In this document: positions 47,102 through 57,394 of the stretch, in pieces
Numbering within the stretch: position 1 is the first letter of the stretch
Layout of the letters: every line of letters begins with the position of its first letter
Assembly: GCF_015999335.1 (NCBI RefSeq)
Contig: NZ_JAEACP010000008.1
Span: 1 to 64,000, forward strand
DNA from: Tabrizicola soli
GTDB lineage: Bacteria > Pseudomonadota > Alphaproteobacteria > Rhodobacterales > Rhodobacteraceae
Direction: 5' to 3'
DNA length: 64,000 nucleotides
The notes under the pieces: model-generated
What the model was told of the DNA's origin: nothing
The model's input: only the letters and a program-made list of their open reading frames with translations
The model's database searches: none
Translations under genes and position numbers: made by a program

Positions 47102-48294
47102 CAGCCGCCGTCCAGGATGTTGCGCAGGCGGTTCAGCACGCCCTCGGTCACTTCCGCGCCGTCGCTGGCCAGGGCCCAGGCGGCATGCGCCAGCCGCGCC
47201 GCCCGGTCGGGGGCCAGGAGATCGCCCAGCGCGTCGCCCAGATCATTGGCCGAGGCCACGGCCCGGGTTCCCCGCACCGCGCCCAGCCGGCCGAAGAGCG
47301 GCCCATAGCCCCCCATCCGCGGCCCGTGCAGGATCGCCGATCCCAGCGCGGCCGGCTCCATCGGCGAGCGCAGCGGGCCTTTGCTCGTGAGGCTGCCACC
47401 CAGATAGCAGACCGGGGCAAGCCGATACCACAACCCGTACTCCGCCGCATTGTCGACGATGAACACCTCGACTTCCGGCTCCGGCTCCTCGTCCAGCGAC
47501 CGCTGGGCGACCACCCAACCTTCGGCTGCCTCCATCTGCACGGCCAGCGTGGCGGAACGCGAGGGGTCGGCCGGCATCAGGATCATCAGCAGCCGGTGCG
47601 AATGCTGCAGCGCCATGCGATGCGCCTGGATCACCGCCGCCTCCTCGGCCTCGGGGATGCCCGCCGCGAACCAGACCGGGCGCGATGCGACCATCTTCGC
47701 CAGCGCCGCGCGTTCGGCCTCGAGGCAGGGCAGGACGGGATTGTCCTCCATCATCCGCCCCGTCACCGCCACTGCGGACAGCGCCGCCCCGGCCTTGCGG
47801 AAGGCGCGCGCCGCGGCTTCGTCCACCGCCGCGACATGCTGGAAACGCGACAGGGCCGAGCGCATCAGCCCCGGATACCAGCCGTCCCGTTCGCGCAGGA
47901 AGGTGGGGGCGCGGGCATTGACCAGAAGCATGGGAATGGCGCGCTCGGCGGCCTCGTGCAGGATTGCGGGGCGCAACTCGCCTTCCGAAAAGACGGCGGC
48001 TTCGGGTCGCCAGTGGTCAAGAAAGGCCCGCGCCTCGGACGGCGTGTCGGGCGGCGGGGGTTGCAGGATCACCCCGGCGCGCTGCGGCAGCGCCGCCGGA
48101 CAGGTCAGAAGCACGGCAACCCCGTCCTCTTCGACCAGCCGCCCGGCCAGCGCGAGCATCGCCGGAGCCGCCGCCTCGCCCGGCGCGTGCAGCCAGACCA
48201 GGCGCCCGGCCGGACGCCTGGGCCGGGCGGCCTCGGCACCCGGTTCCCGGCGCTGGCCGAGGTTGTACAGCGTCAGACCCAGCGAGGCGGGCAT
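47101..48294 (-). CDS. waaA: 3-deoxy-D-manno-octulosonic acid transferase
   Basis: A 397-residue GT-B enzyme that adds Kdo to lipid A. Recognisable segments: LVWLHAPGEAAAPAMLALAGRL, the acceptor-site region VFSEGELRPAIL, PMLLVNARAPTFLRERDGWY and AEYGLWYRLAPVCYLGGSLTSKGPLRSPMEPAALGSAILHGPRMGGYGPLFGRL. It lacks an obvious strongly hydrophobic N-terminal anchor and is somewhat divergent (GELRP instead of the usual ETELWP), a pattern known in Rhodobacterales. Confidence 0.88.
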   Translation of the reverse strand: MPASLGLTLYNLGQRREPGAEAARPRRPAGRLVWLHAPGEAAAPAMLALAGRLVEEDGVAVLLTCPAALPQRAGVILQPPPPDTPSEARAFLDHWRPEAAVFSEGELRPAILHEAAERAIPMLLVNARAPTFLRERDGWYPGLMRSALSRFQHVAAVDEAAARAFRKAGAALSAVAVTGRMMEDNPVLPCLEAERAALAKMVASRPVWFAAGIPEAEEAAVIQAHRMALQHSHRLLMILMPADPSRSATLAVQMEAAEGWVVAQRSLDEEPEPEVEVFIVDNAAEYGLWYRLAPVCYLGGSLTSKGPLRSPMEPAALGSAILHGPRMGGYGPLFGRLGAVRGTRAVASANDLGDALGDLLAPDRAARLAHAAWALASDGAEVTEGVLNRLRNILDGG

Positions 48295-48297
48295 GGA

Positions 48298-48543
48298 TCA
48301 GGCGCCCAGCTCCTCGGTCGGGGAGCCCGACCTGGCCTCATCCCGCAGGCGGTGGATATGGGCGATGAAATAGCGCATGTGGGCATTGTCCACGGTGCGC
48401 TGCGCCTCGGCCTTCCAGGCGCTGAAGGCGGTCTCGTAGTTCGGGAACATGCCGACGATATGGATCTTCGACACGTCCCGGAAGACATTGACTTGCGGGT
48501 CGACAAGCTCGCCCCCGAAGACAAGGTGCAGGCGCTGGGTCAT
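48298..48543 (-). CDS. DUF4170 family protein
   Basis: An 81-residue protein, MTQRLHLVFGGELVDPQVNVFRDVSKIHIVGMFPNYETAFSAWKAEAQRTVDNAHMRYFIAHIHRL, matching DUF4170. The family is found next to waaA in many alphaproteobacteria, so a role in lipid A or Kdo metabolism is suspected but unproven. It stops three bases before the waaA start, and is probably the first gene of the DUF4170-waaA-lpxK operon. Confidence 0.87.
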   Translation of the reverse strand: MTQRLHLVFGGELVDPQVNVFRDVSKIHIVGMFPNYETAFSAWKAEAQRTVDNAHMRYFIAHIHRLRDEARSGSPTEELGA

Positions 48544-48701
48544 TTCGGGCTCCGTTCAAGGGATCGCGGCGAACCTATCCGCTTCGCCGGTCAGGGGGAA
48601 GATGCCGGGCAGACAAGGCGCTCGGGACTTGCGCTGATGGGGATGTCGCGCGAGATTGAGGCAGGCGCAGGACGCGCAGATATTTCAAGAAGGGGGTTTT
48701 C

Positions 48702-49580
48702 ATGGATTACCAGGATCTGGTCGGCTGGCCGCTGGTCTATATCTTTATCGCCCTGTTCATCATCCTCAGCATTTTCCTGGGGGTCCGCATCGTGCCGCAA
48801 TCGGAAAAGCACGTCGTGGAACGCTTCGGCCGGCTGCGGTCGGTGCTGGGGCCGGGGATCAACTTCGTCGTGCCCTTCCTGGACCGGGTGGCGCACAAGG
48901 TCTCGGTCCTGGAACGGCAGCTGCCGAATGCCAGCCAGGATGCGATCACCGCCGACAACGTGCTGGTGAAGGTCGAGACCAGCGTCTTCTACCGCGTGAC
49001 CGAGCCGGAAAAGACCGTTTACCGCATCCGGGACGTGGATGGCGCGATTGCGACCACGGTCGCGGGGATCGTGCGGAGCGAGATCGGCAAGCTGGAGCTG
49101 GACCAGGTCCAGTCGAACCGCGCCCAGCTGATCGAGCGGGTGCGCGAACAGGTGACGGTGATGGTCGACGACTGGGGAGTGGAGGTGACGCGGGCCGAGA
49201 TCCTGGACGTCAACCTCGATGAGGCGACGCGGGCCGCGATGTTGCAGCAGCTGAACGCCGAACGCGCGCGGCGGGCGCAGGTCATGGAGGCCGAGGGCCG
49301 CAAGCGCGCGGTGGAGCTGGCCGCCGACGCCGAGCTTTACGCCGCCGAGCAGCAGGCGAAGGCCAAGCGGGTGACGGCGGACGCCGAGGCCTATGCGACG
49401 GGCGTGATCGCCGAGACGATCAAGGAAAGCGGGCTGGAAGCGGCGCAATACCAGGTCGCGCTGAAGCAGGTCGAGGCGATGCAGGCCATCGCCTCGGGTC
49501 AGGGCAAGCAGACTATCCTGGTGCCGGCCAACCTGCTGGAGGCCTTCGGGGATGCGTTCAAGATGCTGAAAGGACGGTAG
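48702..49580 (+). CDS. SPFH/band 7 (QmcA/paraslipin-type) membrane protein
   Basis: A 292-residue protein: one N-terminal membrane helix (LVYIFIALFIILSIFLGVRIV, about residues 9-29), SPFH domain starting VPQSEKHVVERFGRLRSVLGPGINFVVPFLDRV, then a long Ala/Glu-rich coiled coil (about 175-250) and a C-terminal part VEAMQAIASGQGKQTILVPANLLEAFGDAF typical of paraslipins. It forms large membrane-bound assemblies in ordered membrane domains. The nfeD gene follows by one base, as is usual for this pair. Confidence 0.93.
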   Translation: MDYQDLVGWPLVYIFIALFIILSIFLGVRIVPQSEKHVVERFGRLRSVLGPGINFVVPFLDRVAHKVSVLERQLPNASQDAITADNVLVKVETSVFYRVTEPEKTVYRIRDVDGAIATTVAGIVRSEIGKLELDQVQSNRAQLIERVREQVTVMVDDWGVEVTRAEILDVNLDEATRAAMLQQLNAERARRAQVMEAEGRKRAVELAADAELYAAEQQAKAKRVTADAEAYATGVIAETIKESGLEAAQYQVALKQVEAMQAIASGQGKQTILVPANLLEAFGDAFKMLKGR

Positions 49581-49581
49581 G

Positions 49582-49863
49582 ATGCTGCACGATCTGGCGG
49601 GAACCTGGTGGGCTTGGGTCGTCCTTGGCTTCGCCCTCGGCGTACTGGAGATCCTGGCGCCGGGCTATATCTTCCTGGGCTTCGCGATCGGGGCGGTCCT
49701 CACCGGGATTCTTGTTGGCATCGGCATCCCGGCCGGGTTGCCCGCGCTGATCCTGATCTTCGCGGTGGCCTCGGTCGCGGCCTGGCTGATCCTGCGCCGG
49801 ACCATGGGGGTCCGGCAAGGTCAGGTGAAGATCTGGGACCGGGATATCAACGACAATCCCTGA
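49582..49863 (+). CDS. NfeD family membrane protein (short form)
   Basis: A 93-residue protein with three closely packed membrane helices (about residues 8-28, 30-48 and 50-68) and a short C-terminal stretch VRQGQVKIWDRDIN. Only a remnant of the OB-fold domain seen in longer NfeD proteins is present. It works with the SPFH protein just upstream. The start follows AAAGGACGG. Confidence 0.87.
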   Translation: MLHDLAGTWWAWVVLGFALGVLEILAPGYIFLGFAIGAVLTGILVGIGIPAGLPALILIFAVASVAAWLILRRTMGVRQGQVKIWDRDINDNP

Positions 49864-49874
49864 GGCATGCCGTG

Positions 49875-49893
49875 GGGTGCGCTACAGCGCCCC
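49875..49893. repeat. Diverged third copy of the GGGTGCGC palindromic repeat
   Basis: GGGTGCGCTACAGCGC is identical to the copies at 25678 and 29499 over 16 bases, then reads CCC instead of ACC. It fills the 30-bp gap between the convergent nfeD and LacI-type genes and may end transcription on both sides. Confidence 0.7.
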
Positions 49894-50916
49894 CTACGAG
49901 ATTGACCGTATCGTGTCACCGCGCTGCAGTGTGGGGAACAGTTCTTCGATCTGCGGCGCGCCCGGGACATCGGCGATGATCCTTGCCGCCCTGCGGCCGA
50001 TTTCCAGCCGGCAAGCGTCCATCGTCGCCAGCTTGCGCGGCAGGCCGTCCAGAAGCTCGACCCCGTTGAACCCGGCCAGCCCGATGCGGCCGGGGACGTC
50101 CAGGCCTTGGGCAAGGCACCAGAGCAGCCCCCCCGCCCCGATCATGTCGTTGGAGAAATAAAGGAAATCAACGTCCGGCGACCGTGACAGTACCGCCTCT
50201 GTCATCTCGCGCCCCTTCAGCAGCGCCGATCCGCCCGAATAGAATTCGCGGTCCACGAGCGTCAGTCCCGCCTTGGAAAGCGCCTCCTCGAACCCTTCCA
50301 GCCGCTTCTTGGCGCGGAAGTCGTTCGGCATCCGCGTGCCCAGGAAGGCAATGCGGCGATAACCGGCGGCGATGATCGCCTCGGCCATCTGCCGCCCGGC
50401 GCGGCGGTGCGAGATACCGACGGCGTGGTTGATCGGTGCGCCGTCGATGTCCATGATCTCGACGATCGGAATCCCGGCGCGGGAAAGCATGGCGTGCGAC
50501 GCGGTGGAATGTTCGAGCCCCGCGATGATCATGCCCGAGGGGCGCCAGCTGAGCATCTCGTAGATCACCGATTCCTCGCGATCGGGCAGATAGTTGGTGA
50601 CGCCTACCACAGGCTGCAGGCCGGTGCCTTCCAGCACTTCGGAGATGCCGGTCATCACCTCGGGGAAGACCATGTTCGACAGCGAGGGAATCACCACCCC
50701 GACCAGGTTCACCCGCTGCGAGGCGAGGGCCCCCGCGATCTTGTTCGGGACATAGCCAAGGGTGCGCGCGGCCTCGAGCACTTTTTCCCGGGTCGCGGCC
50801 GAAACGTCGCCCCGGTTGCGCAGGACCCGGCTGACCGTCATCTCGGAAACGCCCGAGGCTTCGGAGACGTCGCGCAGGGTCAGCGTATGGCGTGGGTCGG
50901 GCGTGGGTTTGATCAC
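49894..50916 (-). CDS. LacI family transcriptional regulator (GntR/gluconate-repressor-like)
   Basis: A 340-residue repressor. The N-terminal helix-turn-helix is TLTLRDVSEASGVSEMTVSRVLRNRGDVSAATREKVLEAARTLGYVPNKIAGALASQ. The periplasmic-binding-protein-like core includes LVGVVIPSLSNMVFPEVMTGISEVLE and ends DVPGRIGLAGFNGVELLDGLPRKLATM. The core resembles gluconate-responsive members, but the effector is not certain. The start is a GTG at 50916. No metabolic gene is adjacent, so targets are probably elsewhere; two operator-like sites upstream point to autoregulation. Confidence 0.92.
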   Translation of the reverse strand: MIKPTPDPRHTLTLRDVSEASGVSEMTVSRVLRNRGDVSAATREKVLEAARTLGYVPNKIAGALASQRVNLVGVVIPSLSNMVFPEVMTGISEVLEGTGLQPVVGVTNYLPDREESVIYEMLSWRPSGMIIAGLEHSTASHAMLSRAGIPIVEIMDIDGAPINHAVGISHRRAGRQMAEAIIAAGYRRIAFLGTRMPNDFRAKKRLEGFEEALSKAGLTLVDREFYSGGSALLKGREMTEAVLSRSPDVDFLYFSNDMIGAGGLLWCLAQGLDVPGRIGLAGFNGVELLDGLPRKLATMDACRLEIGRRAARIIADVPGAPQIEELFPTLQRGDTIRSIS

Positions 50917-50947
50917 GGCATGGGTCCAAGCGTGTGGAATAACTCTT

Positions 50948-51008
50948 TGTTAGCGCCAAAACCCAGGCTTGTCCAAGCCGCTTTCGCCTGCTATTGTTTG
51001 CGCTAACA
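50948..51008 (-). promoter_or_regulatory. Promoter and paired operators of the LacI-type gene
   Basis: Two LacI-type operators face each other: TGTTAGCGCCAAAA at 50948-50961 and TGTTTGCGCTAACA at 50995-51008 (12 of 14 bases palindromic), with centres 47 bp apart. On the minus strand a promoter TTGGAC-N17-CTAACA (plus 50971-50976 and 50948-50953) has its -10 inside the first operator. This arrangement fits autorepression, possibly with DNA looping. Confidence 0.6.
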
Positions 51009-51155
51009 GCCGCCAGCGCTGGCCATATCCGCCGGGTTCTGCAAGCTCTCACCAGGAACCCGACGGACGGAGGGGGGGTAGTGGGCCAAAACTTGCCTCC
51101 CCTTTTCTTTTCCAACGGTTGAAATGGCGGCGATTTCATCGCATGACGGCAGGAA

Positions 51156-51231
51156 GGCCCCGTAGCTCAACGGATAGAGCGTCCCCCTCCTAAGGGGAAG
51201 GTTGCAGGTTCAAGTCCTGCCGGGGTCGCCA
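51156..51231 (+). tRNA. tRNA-Arg (anticodon CCU)
   Basis: 76 nt with encoded CCA. The acceptor GGCCCCG pairs with CGGGGTC (one G-U). The anticodon arm TCCCC-CTCCTAA-GGGGA has CCT at positions 34-36, reading AGG. The T-arm is GCAGG-TTCAAGT-CCTGC. A coding sequence begins only 11 bases after the CCA. Confidence 0.97.
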
Positions 51232-51242
51232 GCGGAGGTGCC

Positions 51243-51815
51243 ATGACCCGATCCCCCGAAATCAGCGACTTTCTTGCCGTTTCCGCCAAGGCGCTGCGCA
51301 TGTCCTGCACTGGCGAGGCGCTGCGGGCGGCGGAGACGGTGATCGGCCGCTTCAACACGGTCGGCCCGGCCGGAGGGAACGCGGCGCGGCTGCCGGTCTG
51401 CGACTGGATCGTCCCCGCCCTGGCGGCCGTGGCCCCCGAGCGGGCGGCGCTGGGACGGACCTTCGCGGCCCTGGAGGGACAGCTGGAGTGGAAGCGCCGC
51501 GCTTCGGCCAGAGAGAGCGACCCGCAGTTCTGGAGCGGCCATGCCAATGCGATGATCCTGGGGCCGGGAGGCCTTGAGGAGCGCGAGGATCTGTGGATCG
51601 GGGTCACGGTCATGGCGCCGGGGGTGGATTACGCCACGCACAACCATCCGCCGGAAGAGGTCTATCTGTCGCTCAGTCCCGGCGAATGGTGGAATGCCCG
51701 GATGGACTGGACCGATCCCGGCCCGACAGGCTGCATCTACAACCCGCCGGGCATCGCCCATGCGATGCGCTCGGGCGAGGGGCCGTTCATGGCGATCTGG
51801 TACCTGCCGCTGTGA
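51243..51815 (+). CDS. DMSP-lyase-like cupin protein (DddQ-type)
   Basis: A 190-residue protein with a single cupin domain in its C-terminal half: metal ligands His133, His135 and Glu139 in THNHPPEEVY and His173 in GIAHAM, plus the conserved Tyr141. This spacing and the N-terminal helical part fit the DddQ/DddL group of dimethylsulfoniopropionate lyases, which release DMS and acrylate. Activity cannot be judged from sequence alone, and related cupins without lyase activity exist. The ribosome site GGAGGTG begins within a few bases of the tRNA-Arg 3' end, so the gene has no room for its own promoter downstream of the tRNA. Confidence 0.75.
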   Translation: MTRSPEISDFLAVSAKALRMSCTGEALRAAETVIGRFNTVGPAGGNAARLPVCDWIVPALAAVAPERAALGRTFAALEGQLEWKRRASARESDPQFWSGHANAMILGPGGLEEREDLWIGVTVMAPGVDYATHNHPPEEVYLSLSPGEWWNARMDWTDPGPTGCIYNPPGIAHAMRSGEGPFMAIWYLPL

Positions 51816-51823
51816 CGCCGATG

Positions 51824-51883
51824 CCGGGCGCCGGAAATCGATGATTTCCGTGACGATTTCCTGCGGAAATCGGCTGCGCCCGG
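51824..51883. repeat. Three-stem palindromic element between the cupin and gyrB genes
   Basis: An outer stem CCGGGCGC (51824-51831) with GCGCCCGG (51876-51883) encloses two hairpins: 51832-51850 (8-bp arms CGGAAATC/GATTTCCG) and 51854-51872 (8-bp arms CGATTTCC/GGAAATCG). The two inner hairpins are related to each other and to the third palindrome inside cutC (21413-21434). It lies between two convergent stop codons and may terminate both transcripts. Confidence 0.75.
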
Positions 51884-51884
51884 A

Positions 51885-54365
<2,481 letters not shown>

Positions 54366-54416
54366 TTATAGCGTTTCAAGCCGGGAATGTCACCCCATCG
54401 CCACAAGATTTGGTAG

Positions 54417-55037
54417 TTACAGGAAGGGGATCACCAGCCCGACCCCGATCAGCAGGACACCCGAGGTGATGTTCAGTTTCCGCACGCTTTCAGGGCTGGA
54501 CAGAAGCTGCCGCGCCCGATGGAGGAACAGCGCGAGGCCAAGGTTTCCCGCCATCGGGATCAGCGCGGAAAGCGCGATGATCGCGACGACATCGGCGCTC
54601 GTCAGCGCCTCGAGCGTGAAGAAGCCCGGCAGGGCGCCCATGTAGAACAGGATCGCCTTGGGATTGCCGATCACCGCCGCGAGGCCGACGGTCAGGCCCG
54701 CCCAGAGACCGGGCCGGGTCAGGCGGCTGTCGGCGGAAAGCGTGGCGGCGGGCTTGCGGATCAGAAGCACGCCCATCACCAGGAAGATCGCGGCCGCCAC
54801 CCAGCGCAAGAGCGCAAGCGCGTCGCCATAGCTGCTTTCGATCCAGGAGAGGCCCAGGATCGCCGCGAGGGGCCAGATCAGGTCGCCGAGGGCCACCCCG
54901 ATCGCCAGAGGCCAGGCGGCCGCGAAACCGCCAGCCAGCGCCCGGGCGGTCAGCGCCACCCAGACCGGACCCGGCACCGCCCAGAGGCCGGCCATGCCCA
55001 GGGCGTAGAGACTAAGCTGGTATATTGAAACACTCAT
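54417..55037 (-). CDS. LysE/RhtB family amino-acid exporter
   Basis: A 206-residue membrane protein with about six helices and the LysE opening LSLYALGMAGLWAVPGPVWVALTARALAGGFAAAWPLAIGVALGDLIWPLAAILG, plus AVIGNPKAILFYMGALPGFF. It exports amino acids or related small molecules; substrate unknown. It starts three bases after the recF stop, so it is inserted within the classical recF-gyrB order and likely shares the dnaN-recF transcript. Confidence 0.9.
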   Translation of the reverse strand: MSVSIYQLSLYALGMAGLWAVPGPVWVALTARALAGGFAAAWPLAIGVALGDLIWPLAAILGLSWIESSYGDALALLRWVAAAIFLVMGVLLIRKPAATLSADSRLTRPGLWAGLTVGLAAVIGNPKAILFYMGALPGFFTLEALTSADVVAIIALSALIPMAGNLGLALFLHRARQLLSSPESVRKLNITSGVLLIGVGLVIPFL

Positions 55038-55040
55038 TCG

Positions 55041-56123
55041 TTAATCCTGCTGAATTTCGGAACCATCATTCGATTCGCGGACAGAAACTTGCTGTGCCCG
55101 TTGACCCAAGGCCTCGAAAAGCGACGGCTCGGTGCCCGTCATCAGGGCCTGCGCCTGCAGGCTGCAGATCTCGTCATAAAGCGCGGCGCGGCGCCTGGGA
55201 TCGAGATGGGCGGCGACTTCGTCCAGAAGCAGGATCGGAGCGCGGCCAAGCTCCTGCGCAAGGGCACGAGCATTAGAGAGGATCAGGCTGATCAGAAGCG
55301 CCTTCTGTTCCCCGGTAGAGCATTGATCGGCCGGCGTATTCTTCGCGCCATAGCACGCCAGCAGATCGGCCCGGTGCGGGCCCGTCAGGGTGCGCCCCGC
55401 AGCCAGATCGCGGCGGCGGCCCTCGGCCAGGGCAAGGGCCAGATCCTCGTCCTCCGGGCCCGTTAGGGCAAGGTCGGCGCAGGGAAAGGCGCTGGCGGGA
55501 TCAGTTGCAGAGGCGATACGGGCCAGAGCGGCGCGACGGTGGGCGGTGATCCTGTGCCCGGCCTCGGCCATCTGGCTTTCCAGCGCGGCATACCAGTGCG
55601 GATCGGTCACCTGGTCCCGGATCAGCCGGTTCCGGTCGCGCATTGCCTTTTCGTATATGAGCGAATGTTCGGCATGCTCGGGGAAGAACGACAACGTCAT
55701 CCGGTCAAGGAAACGCCGCCGCCCCTCGGCCGCCTCGATCCAGAGGCGGTCCATCGCCGGAACCAGCCAGAGCACGCGCAGGATGCGGCCAAGGCTGGCT
55801 TGCGTCGCGGCCTTGCCGTCGATGCGGACCTGGCGCGACTCGCCGGGCTCGGCCCAGGTCTCCAGCTCATGCGCGGCGGAAAGGCCCTGCACGCTGGCGG
55901 CAATCTTCCAGCCCAGGGATTCCGGGCGGCGGGCCAGGTCCTCGGCCGCGGCGCGGCGCAAGCCACGACCGGGGGAGAGGAGGGAAACGGCTTCCAGGAT
56001 GTTGGTCTTGCCGGCGCCATTCGGGCCGACAATGGCGACCGGGCGGCCGTCAAACCGCAGCCGCTGGGCGCGGTGGCTGCGGAAATGCGACAGGGCGAGG
56101 GTTTCGATCACCAGACCGCCCAA
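55041..56123 (-). CDS. recF: RecF, recombination mediator ATPase
   Basis: A 360-residue SMC-like ATPase that loads RecA at gaps. Walker A VGPNGAGKTNILEAVSLLSPGRGLRRA, signature motif CSTGEQKALLISLILSNARAL and Walker B PILLLDEVAAHLDPRRRAALYDEI are all present. The open frame begins with TTG at 56123 with AAAGGGAA upstream; a GTG at 56111 is an alternative and gives MIETLALSHFRSHR. It follows dnaN by 35 bases. Confidence 0.96.
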   Translation of the reverse strand: MGGLVIETLALSHFRSHRAQRLRFDGRPVAIVGPNGAGKTNILEAVSLLSPGRGLRRAAAEDLARRPESLGWKIAASVQGLSAAHELETWAEPGESRQVRIDGKAATQASLGRILRVLWLVPAMDRLWIEAAEGRRRFLDRMTLSFFPEHAEHSLIYEKAMRDRNRLIRDQVTDPHWYAALESQMAEAGHRITAHRRAALARIASATDPASAFPCADLALTGPEDEDLALALAEGRRRDLAAGRTLTGPHRADLLACYGAKNTPADQCSTGEQKALLISLILSNARALAQELGRAPILLLDEVAAHLDPRRRAALYDEICSLQAQALMTGTEPSLFEALGQRAQQVSVRESNDGSEIQQD

Positions 56124-56158
56124 GGCTTTTCCCTTTCGGAACAGTCAGTTACGACGGA

Positions 56159-57277
56159 TCAAACCCGCATCGGCATGACGACGTAGACCGCCGAGGTGTC
56201 ATTGCCTTCGCGCATCAGGGTCGGGTCGGCCGCCGAGTTGAACAGGAAAACCGCATTCTCGCGATCGACCTGGCTGGCGATTTCCAGCAGGTATTTCGCG
56301 TTGAAGCCGATCTCCAGCCGCTCGTCGGCATAGGCGACGGCCAGTTCTTCCTCGGCCGCGCCGGAATCGGGCGAGTTGACCGAGAGCACCAGCCGGTCCT
56401 CCTCCAGCGACAGTTTCACCGCGCGCGAGCGTTCGGAGGAGACGGTGGCAACGCGATCGACCGCCTTGGCGAATTCGGAGGCGTCCACTTCCAGCCGACG
56501 GGTGTTCCCGGTTGGGATCACGCGGGTGTAGTCGGGGAAGGTGCCGTCGATGACCTTGGAGGTCAGGGTGATGACCGGGGTGGCAAAGCGGACCTTCGTT
56601 TCGGAAACCGAGACGGCGATGGTGGCCTCGTCATCGTCGAGGAGCTTGCGCAGTTCGCCCACTGTCTTGCGCGGGACGATGACGCCGGGCATTCCATCGG
56701 CGCCTTCGGGCAGGGGCGCGTCGATGCGGGCCAGGCGGTGGCCGTCGGTGGCCACGCAACGCAGGACCTTGCCGCCCTCGCCCTGTGCGACATGCATGTA
56801 GACGCCGTTCAGGTAATAGCGGGTTTCCTCGGTCGAGATGGCGAATTTCGCCTTGTCGAACAGGCGCCGCAGCTCGGGCGCCTTGGCCGAGAAGTTCGAG
56901 GAATATTCGCTGGTCGCCATCACCGGGAAGTCTTCCTTCGGCAGCGTGGCGAGGCTGAAGGTCGAGCGGCCGGCAGTGATGGTCAGGCGGCCGGCGGCGG
57001 CATCCTCGGAGAGGCTGACCAGCGCGCCATCGGGGAGCTTGCGGACGATCTCGTGCAGCATGACCGCCGAGACCGTGGTCGCCCCGGCGCGTTCGACCAT
57101 GGCGGGCGCGCGGTCCACCACCTCGATATCCAGGTCGGTGGCGCGGAACGAGACCTGGTTGCCCTCGGCCTCGATCAGCACGTTGGCGAGGATCGGGATC
57201 GTGTTGCGGCGTTCGACCACCGATTGCGCCTGCGCCAGCGCCTTCAGGAGCGTGACGCGTTCGATGCTGAGCTTCAT
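56159..57277 (-). CDS. dnaN: DNA polymerase III sliding clamp (beta subunit)
   Basis: A 372-residue clamp of three repeated domains: MKLSIERVTLLKALAQAQSVVERRNTIPILANVLIEA, the middle EYSSNFSAKAPELRRLFDKAKFAISTEETRYYLNGVYMH...ATDGHRLARID, and the C-terminal VDRVATVSSERSRAVKLSLEED...VVMPMRV. The length equals the family norm. Of two adjacent ATGs (57280, 57277) the second has the better distance from GGGAGAG. It lies 117 bp after dnaA. Confidence 0.98.
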   Translation of the reverse strand: MKLSIERVTLLKALAQAQSVVERRNTIPILANVLIEAEGNQVSFRATDLDIEVVDRAPAMVERAGATTVSAVMLHEIVRKLPDGALVSLSEDAAAGRLTITAGRSTFSLATLPKEDFPVMATSEYSSNFSAKAPELRRLFDKAKFAISTEETRYYLNGVYMHVAQGEGGKVLRCVATDGHRLARIDAPLPEGADGMPGVIVPRKTVGELRKLLDDDEATIAVSVSETKVRFATPVITLTSKVIDGTFPDYTRVIPTGNTRRLEVDASEFAKAVDRVATVSSERSRAVKLSLEEDRLVLSVNSPDSGAAEEELAVAYADERLEIGFNAKYLLEIASQVDRENAVFLFNSAADPTLMREGNDTSAVYVVMPMRV

Positions 57278-57394
57278 CATACTCTCCCTGCCGATCCCCG
57301 AAGGGACGACAAATCTACCCGGTTTCCACCGGCTCACAAGTGTTTGGTTCGGACTGTGCGAAGGTTTCAGGGGGCCGTCAAGACCGCCCCCGGT

